DNA from: Chlorocebus sabaeus | Lineage: Eukaryota; Chordata; Mammalia; Primates; Cercopithecidae | NCBI RefSeq assembly: GCF_047675955.1 | Contig: NC_132912.1 | Location: forward strand, 22,418,500-22,482,499 | Length of the DNA: 64,000 bases | Reading direction: 5' to 3' | Shown: positions 21,451 through 33,795 of the stretch, piece after piece | Numbering within the stretch: the first letter of the stretch is position 1 | How the letters are laid out: each line of letters begins with the position of its first letter | Notes under the pieces: model-generated | Database searches by the model: none | Told to the model about the DNA's origin: nothing | Seen by the model: the letters and a program-made list of their open reading frames with translations, nothing else | Translations under genes and position numbers: made by a program

Positions 21451-22535
21451 GACACCACAATAGCAAAGTCAGGACATTATTTCTAGACCACCATCTACTA
21501 TGCCCTCTTATAACTGGGAGGAAAAAAAAGAGATGGAGTGTGGCAAAGGATGCAGGCCAAATGCTTTTAGTAAATACTTTCAATTTGTCAAAAAAACAAA
21601 TGTTTACAGAATATCTTGATGTGCCATCACTAGAGTAGGCACAGGGACTTAGAGAGGAGTGGACCACAATCTTATTTGGAAGGAGTCACGTGGAGGAGAT
21701 GGGGAGGGCACAAGTAGATGATTATAATACAGAGTGATGGGTGTGGGAATTGGGATTTGCACATGTGCAGTGAGAGCACGGTGATGGGAGCATTTATCCA
21801 GCAAGGTGAAAGGTCACAGGGATAAGGGACAGTGGCCCCTGAGCTGGCTTTGAAGGATGAGTAGGAGTTTGCCAACTGGAGAAGGAGAGAAATGGGAGCA
21901 TCATCTCAGGAAGCAACCAGTAGTTGGGAGCATTGTTCCAGAAGGGCTGTTCAAGGAGCTTTCTACTCCTCTCACTGCTCCCGCCCCCACCACCCTGCAT
22001 TTCCCTTTGGTCCTTCTTTTTCCTCCAGGTATCTTCTCATATTTGCAGAATCAGATTCTTTCCTCATATTGTTCAGGGTCATTGCTGTTGGGGGTGGAGG
22101 TGATGGGAGCAGGAGCAGAGAAAATGAGAGAAGTGTGCCGAGGGGGCTGAGGACATAACAAGAATGAACTTTACTCACCTGACCATCTTACCAAAGGCTG
22201 CCTTTGAGTGCATGTGTAAAACTTGCCAGTCACTGGATATACCAAAGACCCCAGTCCTGGAACAGGCCAGCTGGGCTCTGTCCGAAGCACTGTTATGGAG
22301 TAGTCAGATTCCCTGACCACTCATCTGCTGTCATTCTCTGCTGCTCTTGGAATTCTCTCCATACACTGCTCCTCCTCCCCTTGAACGAGATGATCAACTC
22401 TTTCTAAAAGCCTTAAACTTCTCTAGAGACTGAGGAGGCAGGAACCAAAGAGTTTAAGCTCTTTTCATCCAGTCCAGGGGCACTGCCGTCAATGTTTCTA
22501 CTTAGATCAGTGAGCTGTATTTATTTTCTTACATG
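21451..22535. other. Single-copy stretch
   Basis: No repeat or exon is recognised. The several overlapping short frames at 21794-22178 on both strands share no domain and look like chance. Confidence 0.4.
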
Positions 22536-22539
22536 ATTT

Positions 22540-22892
22540 TCTGCCTTCACATGTGCTGATCCCTTGGACTGGAAATTGCCTGCACTTCCTCTCTTCCTCT
22601 CTCCCTATGTTCTCATCTGGAAAACTCCTACCCATTATTTTTCAAAGCCTAATTCAAAATCACTTCTTCAGTGAAGGCTCCCTTGACTCCCTTGACTCCC
22701 TCAGGCAAGCTAGTTGCTACCTCTCAGGGCTCTTTTAGCAGCTATTTTAAACTTCAAACACATTGATTATAATTCTGTTTGCATGCATTTCCTTCACTCA
22801 TCTAAGCTTCTGAGGCATTTTTGTTTTTATAGCAACCCACAGTAACAGACACATAGTAGGTATTCAGTGAAAGTTGAATGAATGAAAGGAGA
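22540..22892 (+). repeat. L2 LINE 3' end
   Basis: It follows the L2 order from TGCCTGCACTTCCTCTCTTC through AAAGCCTAATTCAAAATCAC and CACTTCTTCAGTGAAGGCTC to GTAGGTATTCAGTGAAAGTT and GAATGAATGA. A CTTGACTCCC decamer is doubled near 22681. Confidence 0.75.
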
Positions 22893-24425
22893 TAAAAGCC
22901 AAAGACAAAACCCTTAAAAATCTTACATATATATAAAACTTCCAACTATCAGTTTGCAGAAAATAGACTGCAGAGAAAGATGTTAAACACTACCCCAAAG
23001 TGCAATCAGCAGAACCCGAAGAGGGGAAATTCTTTAGGACAAACAATCTAGTTTTCTGAAAAATAAATTACAAAGAGGGAAGAAAGAGAGATGGAAGATG
23101 GCCTCTAATTAAAAAGAGACTTAGAAGACATAACAATCAATTGCAAAGCATGTACTTTATTTGGATCTAATTTTTAATAAATTAAATTATGACATGAGAC
23201 AATGAGAAATTTAAACATTGACTGGATATTTGATAACATGAAGGACTATTAGTTATTTTAAGCATGATGATGATGTTATACTTATTTTGACAGGAGAGTA
23301 GCCATTATATTTCAGTGTTAAGTAATGAAATGTTTACAGGTGAAATGATACAATATCTAGAATTTGCTTCAAAATAATAAGGGAGGGAGGAAATGGACAA
23401 CAGTGTCAATGAGGCAAGGTTGGCTTTGGGATTGGTGGTTGTTGCAGCTGAGTGATGGTCATACAAAGAGTCACTATATAAATATTGTTATGTGTGCTTG
23501 AAATTTTTCTTGTGTTGTTTAAAAACAAAAAATAATCATTTTCTGATAGTATTTTAATAACAGAGTTAAAATGATTACTCCTCACCTCAATGTGAAAAAG
23601 TTTCTAAGTTTAACGTATGGTTATCTGCAATTTTAAAAATGTATTTATATATGTGCTAAAATATTCCCCAAAGGGACATAATTTAGAAAAAAATGAGTAA
23701 ATCCAATTAGGAACATCTGTTTTTCAAAGTGATATCTATATAATAATATATCAACTAGCAAGCTACTTTATTTTACTATTATTACTGATTGCAGGTTGTT
23801 CTTAGGTGCAAAGCAAATGTGGAAAAATAGTTTCTAAGCACCATCACCAACAATGTCAGCAATAAGTAGATTTTGAAGTTTGTTCACTTCCACAAAGTCC
23901 AAAGTTCTGTAAGTTAAACAGTGGGTTTCCAAGGGTGCTTATCAGTGTGGTTAAACAAGGTATGGTGATACTGACATGGGCAGTGCTTTTGGAGGGGGAA
24001 AAAAAAAAGCTTCGTTGATCACTTTATACAACATAGGTTACTTAGAAAGAATATTAAATGTTTTATCATTTGTATCTTCAATTTAACATTACTTTTTTTT
24101 ATGATAAATATTTTCCCAAACCTAAAGATTGTGTGTCAAAACTTGTTTTTCTTTTTTAGACTTGCCCAGTAGAGTCTGAGGATGTGGGCTCAGTACCCTG
24201 CCTCCCCTGCCCCCAAGAGTATGGATGTTCTGAGTCCCTTAGTCCTTGTAATTGATGGTTGTCATTAAATGTGTGTTTAGTTGAAATAGTAATGTCATAT
24301 GTAAACGTTTTAAGTTTTTAGATTAATTAAAAATATTTCTTAGTTCTAAATATATCTGAATTTTTCAGGTGTATGTCTACATGTATGTTGCTGTATAACT
24401 GGGAAGCAGATGTAGAAGGTTAAGA
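22893..24425. other. AT-rich single-copy stretch
   Basis: No repeat or exon is recognised; strongly AT-rich with no long open frame. Confidence 0.4.
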
Positions 24426-24429
24426 CCCA

Positions 24430-24640
24430 ACCTTTATTGAATGGCTATTCTGTTAGCTAATGTGCTAAGTGCTTTTCAGGTGTTGCTTCATTTAACCCTC
24501 CTGACACACAGTCACGAAGAATTTTACTGTTTCCAATTTGTACGAAATATTAAAGAAGGGCTCAGAGAAAATAAGACACTTGCCCAAGGTCACACAGCTT
24601 GTAAGCAGGGGGAGCAGGGAGTTGGATGCCCATTACCCTG
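24430..24640 (-). repeat. MIR SINE
   Basis: GTGCTAAGTGCTTTTCAGGT, CATTTAACCCTCCTGACACA and TGCCCAAGGTCACACAGCTT (24582-24601) are the antisense MIR order. Confidence 0.8.
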
Positions 24641-24715
24641 GTTTTTACCGTTTCCCCCCTTGTACTCCGATTAATCATTTTCTCCTCAAGACTGTGAACA
24701 CCTCACTCCTCCCCC

Positions 24716-25318
24716 CTTTTTTTTGTTTTTTTTTGTTTTAAAAAAAGAGATGGGGCCTTGCTTTGTTATTCATGCTGGAGTGCAGTGGCACTAGCACAGC
24801 TCACTGCTGCCTCAAATTCCTAGGCTCAAGCAATCCTCCCACCTCAGCCTCCCAAGTAGCTGGTACTACAGGTGTGTCCCACCACACCCTGCTAATTTTT
24901 AAAAATTTTTTTGGCCGGGCGCGGTGGCTCACGCCTGTAATCCCAGCACTTTGGGAGGCCGAGGCGGTCGGATCACAAGGTCGAGATCATCCTGGCTAAC
25001 ACGGTGAAACCCCGTCTCTACTAAAAATAGAAAAATTAGCTGGGTGTGATGGCGGGCGCCTGTAGTCCTAGCTACTCGGGAGGCTGAGTCAGGAGAATGG
25101 CGTGAACCCGGGAGGTGGAGCTTGCAGTGAGCCGAGATCGCGCCACTGCACTCCAGCCTGGGTGACAGAGCGAGACGCCGTCTCAAAAAAAAAATTTTTT
25201 TTTTGTAGAGAGATTGGGTTTTGCCATCTAGTCCAGGCTAGCCTTGAACTCCTGGGCTCAAGACATCTTTCTGCCTCTCAGCCTTCCCAAGTGCTGTGAT
25301 CACAGATGAGAGCCTGTG
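24716..25318 (-). mobile_element. Older Alu (AluJ-like), split by a younger Alu
   Basis: The left part runs from the T-rich tail near 24716 to 24912 and the right part resumes near 25202 and ends near 25318. Divergence is high. The insertion point is the T-rich linker between the two monomers. Confidence 0.85.
24913..25194 (+). mobile_element. AluY nested in an older Alu
   Basis: It begins GGCCGGGCGCGGTGGCTCAC at 24913 and ends in poly-A near 25190. It is CpG-rich and lacks a few bases at GGTCGAGATC relative to AluY. Flanking A5T7-type sequence (24901-24912) appears again after the A-tail, giving a target-site duplication. Orientation is opposite to the host Alu. Confidence 0.9.
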
Positions 25319-25970
25319 TGAACCCTTAAAGAGCAGCCTTCCATTAATCTTTGGGGATTTCACAACTCCTTAACTAAAGTGGATATTTAATAAATATTTG
25401 TTAGAAAATCTCAGCAAATCATTCAAGTGTCAGCTCAGGACAGGAGTTGAAAGCTCTTTGCCAGCATATTTTAAACTCACTTTTGGGACTGACCATATGT
25501 GATTATTGAATAACCATTTAAGAAAAATGTTTGAGAACACATTTGCAGGCTTCAAACTACATAAAGAAACGGGAGAAAAGGAATGATGCCAAAGACTGGG
25601 GTAAAGGTTAAAAAAAATGAGATTTAAATTTGGAAAATGATAAATTAACCAGAAAAGTTTATGTATTCGGGGTTTTACTATGTGATCTTGCTGCAGGAGA
25701 AGTGGAGAAACTAACAACCCATGGAAGAAAATTCATATAATACTGGGATCAAGTCAAAACACCTGATGGTTTTAGAGGACAGAATTTTCAGAGAGAAAAA
25801 CACAACCAGATGACTCTCTGTACCCCTTCCCCAGGCCATGGGTGCCTGCCTGATTCCTATAGTAATGAAGGAACGTTTTCCTGATGTGACCATATTCATG
25901 GTGTCAGTGCAATCTCAGCAGAGATGACGCTCCCCACTCAAGCTGCCATGTGACTTGACAGGTGAGACGT
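25319..25970. other. Single-copy stretch
   Basis: No repeat or exon is recognised; reverse frames at 25430-25717 and 25711-25899 have no domain. Confidence 0.4.
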
Positions 25971-25974
25971 TAAG

Positions 25975-26160
25975 TAATAGCTAATAATATTATCTGCCAT
26001 TTGTTGCATGCCCAATATATGCCAGGGGCACTAATAAGTGTTTTACATAAGTTATCTAATCCTTCCAGAACCAAACAAAGAAACTGAGGCTTAGAGAAGT
26101 TGGGATTTTGCAGCTAAAAGATCTTTCTCTTGGACTCTAAAGCCCAGGCATATTCTGGCA
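25975..26160 (-). repeat. MIR SINE
   Basis: TATATGCCAGGGGCACTAAT, TTATCTAATCCTTCCAGAAC and AAGAAACTGAGGCTTAGAGA (26079-26098) match antisense MIR. Confidence 0.75.
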
Positions 26161-26574
26161 GGGATTATGGTAGCTGAGGGTGACTAGTAGTGTTAGGAAG
26201 GTGAATTTTTGTTTAACAAGCCCCAACGACAAAAGTTTGTAAGCATTTAGACTGTTTCTGAGGAGCCATGCTCTAGAAATATCTAGAGACAACTAAGAAG
26301 GTGACAGGCCAAGGAGTTGGAGGATTGCTGGCCCAAGACCCCCAAGGACCTCTTTAGCAGAAACTCAGCATTTAGAAGCCAGGGTAAAAAGCCAAAGGTA
26401 AACTAACTTTAAGATGTCTGAATTTTCAATAAAGGAAACACTTCCCGGGAGGTGTTGAGTAGGTGAGATCATTGGGAATTTGCCCTGTTGTTTCTGGCAC
26501 CTGCTTCTGTGTGTCTGGACTTTGTAGCACCTCCTGGCCTCAGTTCCTCCCTATTGTAGTTTGACATGCCCAGC
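26161..26574. other. Single-copy stretch
   Basis: Nothing is recognised. Confidence 0.4.
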
Positions 26575-26700
26575 CTGGCTTCCAGAGTCACCCCTCCAAA
26601 GCACTGAGGTTACTGTAAGCTCTTTGAGGGCAGAGGCTTGGTTACTGACAAGATTCCAGTATGGGAGCTGCTCAGTAAATATCTATGAACTGTTCCAGGG
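26575..26700 (+). repeat. L2 LINE 3' end fragment
   Basis: CTGTAAGCTCTTTGAGGGCA (26614-26633) and CAGTAAATATCTATGAACTG are typical of the sense L2 3' end. Confidence 0.6.
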
Positions 26701-26944
26701 ATCACCAAGTTCCTGTTGTCAAGAGAGAACCCTGGGCAAGAACCAGGGCCATGTTCCTTCCTGGTCTTCTTTTCCCTACTGCCTAAGGAGCTCAGCCATG
26801 GAACGTGGAAAAGCTATGGAGACAGTAACTCTGTAGTCATGCCAGTCAGGTCCTTTTCTCACTTTTATTGCAGACTGAAAGACTGTCCTGTCCTGAGGAC
26901 AGGCTTAGCATTTTCCAGTATCATGATATGTAATGTCTATTTTT

Positions 26945-27650
26945 TATTTTCTTAAAATGTTCGGTGGGAGAGTGTCTACAGTGAAAAAGGTATATAATAT
27001 CAAAGGCTGGTGAGGATGTGGAGCAACTGGAATGACTACACTCAGCTGATAGGAGGGAAAAGTAGTACAACCACTTTGGAAACCTGGGAGAATCTGCTAA
27101 AGCTGAACATGTATATACCCCAAAGCCCAGCAATTCCACTCCCAGGTGTATGGCCAACGGAGAGATGTACACATGTACTAGAATGTTCATAGCAACACTA
27201 TTCATATTAACCTCAAACTGGAAACAATAAGTTCATCTATAGTATAATGAATAAATTGTGGCATATTTATATGTGGGACACAGTAATGACATGAAAAAAC
27301 TACAACTACATGCAATAATATACATGGCTCTTACAATGCTGAGCAAAGAATCCAGACACAATAGAGTCCATAGTGTATGATTCTACTTACATAAAATCAA
27401 GATGTTTATATTAAAGTATAAAAAACAATTTTTGAAGGTAAACTCATCTATGGTGTTAGAAATCAGGATCATAATTATGTGGGAGCAGTGACTAGGCATT
27501 ATACGATTCTGGGGTGCTGGTAATGCTCTGCTTTTTGATAAAGTTATTCGTTACATGGATTTGTCACTTTGTGAAAATTCATCAAGCTGTGTACTTATGA
27601 TTGGTTCACTTTTCTATATGTGTGTTATACTTCAATACAATTTACAAAAA
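26945..27650 (+). repeat. L1M 3' end, sense
   Basis: GCTGGTGAGGATGTGGAGCA (27006-27025), CAGCAATTCCACTCCCAGGT (27128-27147), ATTGTGGCATATTTATATGT and the tail-side GTGTGTTATACTTCAATACA (27619-27638) are the familiar L1M 3' order. Confidence 0.85.
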
Positions 27651-27711
27651 GTGTACAGTGAGGTCTTTGGAACCTATCTGTTAAAAGAGGTCTTTAAAAT
27701 CATGAGTTGCA

Positions 27712-28030
27712 GGCCAGACACAGTGGCTCATGCCTGTAATCCCAGTACTTTGGGAGAACAAGGCACGCAGATCACTTGAGCCCAGGAATTCAAGACCAGC
27801 CTGGGCAACACGGTGAATCTCCATCTCTACGAAAAAACACAAAAATTTGGCCAGGCATGGTAGCACACACCTATAGTCCCAGCTACTCAGGAGGCTGAGG
27901 TGAGAGAATCATCTGAGCCCAGGAGGTTGAGGCTGCAGTGAGCCACGTTCACATGACTGTACTCCAGCCTGGGCAACAGAGTAAGACCCTGTGTCAAAAA
28001 GTAAAAAATAAAAATAAATAAAAATAAAAA
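27712..28030 (+). mobile_element. AluJ-like Alu with (AAATA)n tail
   Basis: Head at GGCCAGACACAGTGGCTCAT; both monomers are present; the tail has become an AAATA-rich run near 28000-28030. Divergence suggests AluJ. Confidence 0.88.
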
Positions 28031-28387
28031 TCACAAGTTGACTTCTACATCATTTCTTTACCAGTAGAAATAAAGTAAATTCTGAAATCTTGTAGCATAC
28101 AAACGTGCCTTATGTGTTATTAAATATAACTAGTCTCAACATTTTTTTGTAAAATGATAGTTGTCTATTTAGAAAGAAGCCCATTTGCTAGTATCTTTTT
28201 AATAAGTGTTTAGTGAGAAGCATGTGTGTTTGTTTTATGTAGCCTGAAACTAATTGTATAGTGTGTCTGCTTCCTTAGAACAAAATTGGTTGCCACTTTG
28301 TTAAGCAATAGTAAATAGGTCAATTTCTGAAGGCCAGTAACAGATCATTTATAATTCATCAGATTGCTAATAAAATAAAATTGGGGG
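28031..28387. other. Single-copy stretch
   Basis: Nothing is recognised. Confidence 0.4.
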
Positions 28388-28740
28388 TCTCAGTTGGGCT
28401 GCAGTAATAGAATACCATAGACTGGGTGACTTACAAACAGGAGAAATTGACTTCTCACAGCTCTGGAGGCTGGACATCCACTATCAGGGTGCCAGCATGG
28501 TTGGGTTCTGGTGAAAGCCTCTTCCAGGTTGCAGGTGGCCATTTTCTTATCATATTTTTACATGGTACAGAGCAGAGAGTGCTCTCCTGTCCCTTTTATG
28601 AGGGCACTAATCCCATTTATAAGGACTCTACCCTCATGACCTAATTTCTCCTAAGAGTCCCACCACCTAATATCATCACCTTGGGGGTTAGGATTTCATA
28701 TGAATGTGGGGTTGGGGACACAGGCATTTATTTCGTAACA
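28388..28740 (-). mobile_element. Solo MaLR LTR (MST/MLT1-like)
   Basis: It reads in antisense from GGCTGCAGTAATAGAATACC and AGACTGGGTGACTTACAAAC (28419-28438) through TTTTATGAGGGCACTAATCC (28596-28615) and GACCTAATTTCTCCTAAGAG to the GGGGTTAGGATTTCATATGA word. No internal region is attached. Confidence 0.8.
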
Positions 28741-29039
28741 ATGGGGAATCAAAAAATTTCTGGCATCACGGTGAAGTTATAATACAAAAGTCCTTAAAAC
28801 CACGAGTAAACGGATATCAAAAGTGTTCCCCACCACAGTGGGCCTAGGAATCTACATTCATCCCAATGTAAGGTGTGCCGCAGAGGCTCAAAGGGGGCTG
28901 TGCTATAATGCAAAGGGGGGGATCGACAATGCTTTAAATTCAGACTCTGTTGGTAGTGGTTGCATGCTTATAATCAATATGGATGTAAGTATTAAGTGAA
29001 CAATAGCCAAATGCTATGGTAATTTAAAAGACACAGATA

Positions 29040-29182
29040 TCCAGTTGGGCCTGGTGGCTACTGCTTATAATCCCAGCACTTTGGCAGGCCAGGGTGGGAG
29101 GCTCACTTCAGCCTATGGGTTTGAGGCCAGCCTGGGCAATATGGCAAGACCCCATCTTTACAAAAAATAAAAACAAAAATAA
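29040..29182 (+). mobile_element. Alu left-monomer element (FLAM-like)
   Basis: GGGCCTGGTGGCTACTGCTT to CCCATCTTTACAAAAAATAA; a single monomer with A-rich tail, so either FLAM or an Alu half. Confidence 0.75.
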
Positions 29183-29439
29183 CAAAGTATGTTTAAAAAA
29201 CACAGATATCACTCAAATATAACCCACTAAAATACTCCTCCTTCCCCACCAAGTTGAAGGGTAAGTCTGTTTTCAGGAGCTGATTTATTTCTTTCCACCT
29301 CTCCTAGGATATTTTGTTGAGTGGAGAAGTCAACTTAAAATTCAAGGCCCCAAGCCAACTTTCCAAAAATGATTCCCCATTTAGCCCAGTGTCTCAACAA
29401 AAACCCTCAGCATGTTCCTTCTTCCACAGGGTCCTCATG

Positions 29440-29687
29440 TAATAGTCCTGGCAGTAGTAGTGGTACTAATTATAACAGCTAAATTCGTATAACACCTTCT
29501 ATGTATTAGGAACTGTTTTAGTGTTTTCTATATATATACAAAACCATTTAATCCTCCCAACAACTCAGTAAGGCAAATATTAAACTACCACCCTCATTAT
29601 CCCATTTTATAGAGAAAACTGAGGCCCAGAGAGGTAAGGGGATTTGTCTGAGGCTATACAGCTGGTAGGGGAAGAAGTCAGCCTTTA
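29440..29687 (-). repeat. MIR SINE
   Basis: Antisense MIR order: TCTATGTATTAGGAACTGTT, ACCATTTAATCCTCCCAACA, GAGAAAACTGAGGCCCAGAG (29612-29631) and GGCTATACAGCTGGTAGGGG. Confidence 0.8.
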
Positions 29688-29734
29688 GGGTGATGATTCT
29701 TGACTTTGCTTGCACTTTGGTATTTTTGTTTGTT

Positions 29735-30340
29735 TGTTTTTGAGACAGGGTCTCCCTTTGTCACCCAGACTGGAGTGCAGTGGTGCAATCATGGCTCACA
29801 GCAGCTTCAACCTCCTGGGCTCAAGTGATCCTCCTCTCTCAGTCTCCCAAGTAGCTGGGACCACAGGCACACACCACCATGCCTGGCTACTTTAAAAAAT
29901 TTTTTTGTGGCCGGGCGTGGTGGCTCACGCCTGTAATCCCAGCACTTTGGGAGGCCAAGGCAGGTGGATCACGAGGTCAGGAGATCGAGACCATCCTGGC
30001 TCACATGGTGAAACCCCCTCTCTACTAAAAATACAAAAAATTAGCCAGCTGTGGTGGCGGGCACCTGTAGTCCCAGCTACTTGGGAGGCTGAAGCCGAAG
30101 AATGGCGTGAACCCAAGAGGCAGAGCTTGCAGTGAGCCAAGATCGCGCCACTGCACTCTAGCCTGGGCAACAGAGTGAGACTCCGTCTCAAAAAAAGAGA
30201 AAAAAAATTTTTTTGTGTGTAAAGACAGGGTCTTGTTATGTTGCCCAGGTTGGTCTCAAACTCCTGGGCTCAAGCAATCCTCCCACCTCGGCCTCCCAAA
30301 GTGTTGGGATTACAGGTGTGAGCCACTGTGCCCAGCAGAT
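29735..30340 (-). mobile_element. Older Alu, split by a younger Alu
   Basis: The reverse Alu begins at GTTTTTGAGACAGGGTCTCC near 29737 and resumes after 30216 to end near GAGCCACTGTGCCCAGC at 30337. Divergence is AluJ/AluS-like. The split is again at the T-rich inter-monomer linker. Confidence 0.88.
29909..30201 (+). mobile_element. AluS/AluY nested in an older Alu, with perfect target-site duplication
   Basis: Begins GGCCGGGCGTGGTGGCTCAC at 29909 and ends in A-rich tail near 30200. The 15-base duplication AAAAAATTTTTTTGT lies at 29894-29908 and 30202-30216. Confidence 0.92.
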
Positions 30341-30639
30341 TGCACTTTGAATACCCGGGTCTCACCCACTAATCACCCAACCCCCATTCCAGATTCTAAT
30401 TTAATTGACCAGGGATTTTAAAATGCTCCTTGGGTGATTCTAATAAGCTGCCAGAGTGGGGGCCACTGGTCTGGGGCCTGGCTTTGTAGCATCCTACTAT
30501 GCAGCCCATGAGAAGTGATTGAACAGAAGCTACATCTGGGTTTTTATGACTTTTCCCTCATTGGGAACAACTGGTTAAAGGAACAGTCAATGGCAGAAGT
30601 TTTGTGGATAAAATAATGACAGCTGGATAGATATTTAGC

Positions 30640-30745
30640 CACATGGTCTTAGGCCAGTGACTCAGTTTCTTCATCTGCAAAACAAAGGGTTTGAAATAAG
30701 AAATGATCTCTTGGTTCCTTCCAGTGCTATGAGTCTATGAAATCA
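30640..30745 (+). repeat. MIR/MIR3-like fragment
   Basis: GACTCAGTTTCTTCATCTGC (30659-30678) and GGTTCCTTCCAGTGCTATGA are sense MIR-family words. Confidence 0.6.
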
Positions 30746-32080
30746 ATATATGAAACCCTGGATTATCCAGGAGTGGATGATCCAAGGAAATTGTCTAATC
30801 TGAGGACCAGTGTCCTTCAGCCAACCTTCTCATTCATTGGTGTGTGCTCAAAGAATGCACATCAGTTTTATTTTTGGCCTAAGCAGAACATAAATAGGAA
30901 GGAAGAAATCATGTGTGTACATGTGAAAATCATTCAAAAGATAAATTAAATGATTTGGAGGGATTATCTGCTGTTTGGGATTACCCACATCACTGCCCCC
31001 TCCAATAGCGTTGATAATTGAAAGATGCCTGTAGGCTGATTGCCGACAGCTGAAGGATCCATGTTGCCAAGGAACCTATGGCTGAGTGCCAAGGAATGAC
31101 CTGATTAATTATCCTTTTCTTTGTGCCATCCTGGCTCTTCATACCCTTCCCTCACTAGAGTGGTGTCCAGTTTTAGGAGCACGGAAGAAAACAGTTAAGT
31201 CCCCAAAAGTGAACAGTCCCTATTTCTTGAGGCAGAAAATACACTGGAGACCTTTTCATCCCCCCTCAGGTCCTGTGCTGGCTGCTCTGCTTGGTGACTA
31301 AACCTCAGACCATAATGAAATCAAAGATAGTCTGTCTAGTCACACTGGCTTTCCATGTGGAGGGTTTTGGCAAAATGTTCTCTCTTCTTCAATTGGATGC
31401 ATATGGAGGTTGTAATGTGCAAGACTCCAGCATGAGAAGCACAGGCTACTACGGTCAAGAGGCTAAACCTTATTCCCAGTGGCTTTATACTGACTGGGCT
31501 TAAACTAGTCATTATCCTCAGCACTTCACTTTGACTATGGAGTGTCATATAGAATTCTTTTTTTTTTTTTCTTTAAATCATGAACCAGCATGCTAGGTGA
31601 GAAGTATCTTTATTTCAGGGGAATTTGGGAAAGAGTTTGCACAAATTCTGTGCACTGGTTACTTAGCTAAAACCAGGTTACATAACTGTTTAAATTTGGT
31701 ATAAGCCATCTATCTGTACATCCTTAAGCAGTGTAGACAAGCTGGCCCCAGGGCCTAGCCCCAGAAGTTTCAAGCTTTAAACAGCACATTGCAAATTCCA
31801 AATTAGCACTCCCATCCTTATCTTGACCAATAGTCTGTACTCGACTTATAGATAAGCATAAAGCTTTCTCAGTTCAGCTGTAAGATAATCTTGTCTTATA
31901 CATACTATAATACAAAATATGAAGGAATGATTCTTCCTTCCTGAATTCATTCCATCTAATTCACAGTTTATTTCACAGCCATGTAGAATTCTGAGTCTTT
32001 TCTAAAACTAGTTTTTAAATTATTGGCTTTTACAGGGGTATTCAATAGCTATTGAACTGATGGCACCAGACTGCTTATTT
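30746..32080. other. Single-copy stretch
   Basis: No repeat or exon is recognised apart from a T-run at 31558-31571. Short frames near 31086-31548 have no domain. Confidence 0.4.
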
Positions 32081-32083
32081 TTA

Positions 32084-32250
32084 TCATTTTTTTTTTTAAT
32101 TTTTAGAGACAGGGTGTTGTTCTGTCACCCAGGCTGGAGCGCAGTGGTACAATCATAGATTACGCAGCCTTGAACTCCTGGACTCAAGGAATCCACCTGC
32201 TTCAGCCTCCTGTGTAGCTAGAACTACAGGTATGCACCACGATCCTCAGC
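32084..32250 (-). mobile_element. Alu monomer (FRAM/AluJ half)
   Basis: TTAGAGACAGGGTGTTGTTC to GTGTAGCTAGAACTACAGGT; one monomer, diverged. Confidence 0.75.
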
Positions 32251-33795
32251 CCTGGTGTTTTACTGGATGTGCCGGCCAAGGGCCAGCTCTACAGTCTTCT
32301 GCTGGGGCTTCCCAATGCTGGCCCTCCATGGGTGGCTTCTGGAAACAACCCTCAGAAAGAAGGATGGTTCTACTCATACCAGAACCTTTTCCGTCATCTT
32401 TGCATCTTATAGAGGCAGGCAGACCTCAGGTATCTGCTCCATCAGAGGCTTGACCTCGCCTCAGTGGCTGTGATTATTGCCCAGAGAACCAGCCAGATTT
32501 TACGTAAATTTCAAACAAATCTTTTAAGATTAGGGTCCTATCCTGGAGGCAGCTGGAGGGAGAAAAAAATCCCTCTTAGAACTTGGCCTTTGAAGTGAAT
32601 TCCTTCAGCAATCTTGCTCTGAGCTTTTCCTGAATACAGTTGCAAATTGATTTGGGGTTTGTCCTAATGGGCTGAAAAACATAGCTTTCCTGTGTTGGGT
32701 GGCTCAGTGAAGCCACTATTTTAAAACCACCCGGAGTTCCTTGAAAAGCCACCCTCCATGAGATCATTACAGATACATCCTGAGCTCAATAAAAAAGAAG
32801 TTGAGCCTGTGTTTCTATTGGTAGACTAGGCGGGTTTGCGGATACTTGGACACTGGTTTGGGCATAGATTTGTGCTTAAGCCATATGAACAGATTAGTCT
32901 GGTATCTAAGCCATATAGATACTGGATTTCACCCTCTATCCATGTCTATAGGTATACTTTATTAGCTTGTTAATGCCTTTCTTTCAAAGAAAAATTTATT
33001 TAGCCTTTAGAGAACACAGTGATTTTTAAAAATATAGCTTTATTAAAGAACTTTAGCCTAATCTAAAATGGTTTCACTGGTCTGCACATGCCACAGGTTT
33101 ACTGGGGTGTAAAATACCAAATTCTCTTTATGTGTTCACTAAATTACTTTATCTTTTGCCCTGATAATACTTGTCACAAAATATGGAGACCTACTCAATT
33201 TTACTAGTCATTGAAGGAATATAAACTGAAACTAGAAGATAATGATTTTTTCAATCATCAAATAGTCAAGGAAATGAATATTGTCACTTCTGGCTGGTGT
33301 GACATCTAGGAACATATCTTGACACAGAATTATTCTTATATAGGAAGAAGGGTATTATGTACACAGTCACTTGCAATACTCTATAATAATCAAAATTATT
33401 CAACAAAGTCTAAATATCTGACTATAAGGGAATGGCTGAATGACTTACCATTTTGTAACTAACAGTGGCTCTCACGAACACATTGAAAAGGTTTCTGATA
33501 TACAGCTAGGAGAAGAGCAGGACATGACACAGGGTACAGACTACAACAGCAACTATAGCATTTTTTTAAATGTACATATAAAATATGTTTCTGGTGACAG
33601 CCCCACTCCCTCCTTCATTGGCTGCTCAGTGCCTTAAGACGTCTGAGGTAATTCCCAGCTGGGACCCCTCCATGTCTGCACTGCTCTGCTTCTATCAGGC
33701 CACCCTGCTCTCCAGTGCATCCTGCCTCTGGTCTTTGAACTGCTGGTTTCCTGCCCTGATGATGCTTCTCTCCTCCTCATCCTCCTCATCTCAGG
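32251..33795. other. Single-copy stretch
   Basis: No repeat or exon is confidently recognised; the overlapping frames at 32232-32473 run off the Alu and lack a domain. Confidence 0.35.

Larger units (their letters stand above)
29688..30482 (-). mobile_element. MER5A-type hAT element split by nested Alus
   Basis: The first end GGTGATGATTCTTGACTTTG lies at about 29689-29725 and the remainder (CCCGGGTCTCACCC to GGGGGCCACTGGTCTGGGG) at about 30341-30482. TTGCACTTTG occurs at both junctions and is the target duplication of the Alu that entered it. Confidence 0.65.
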
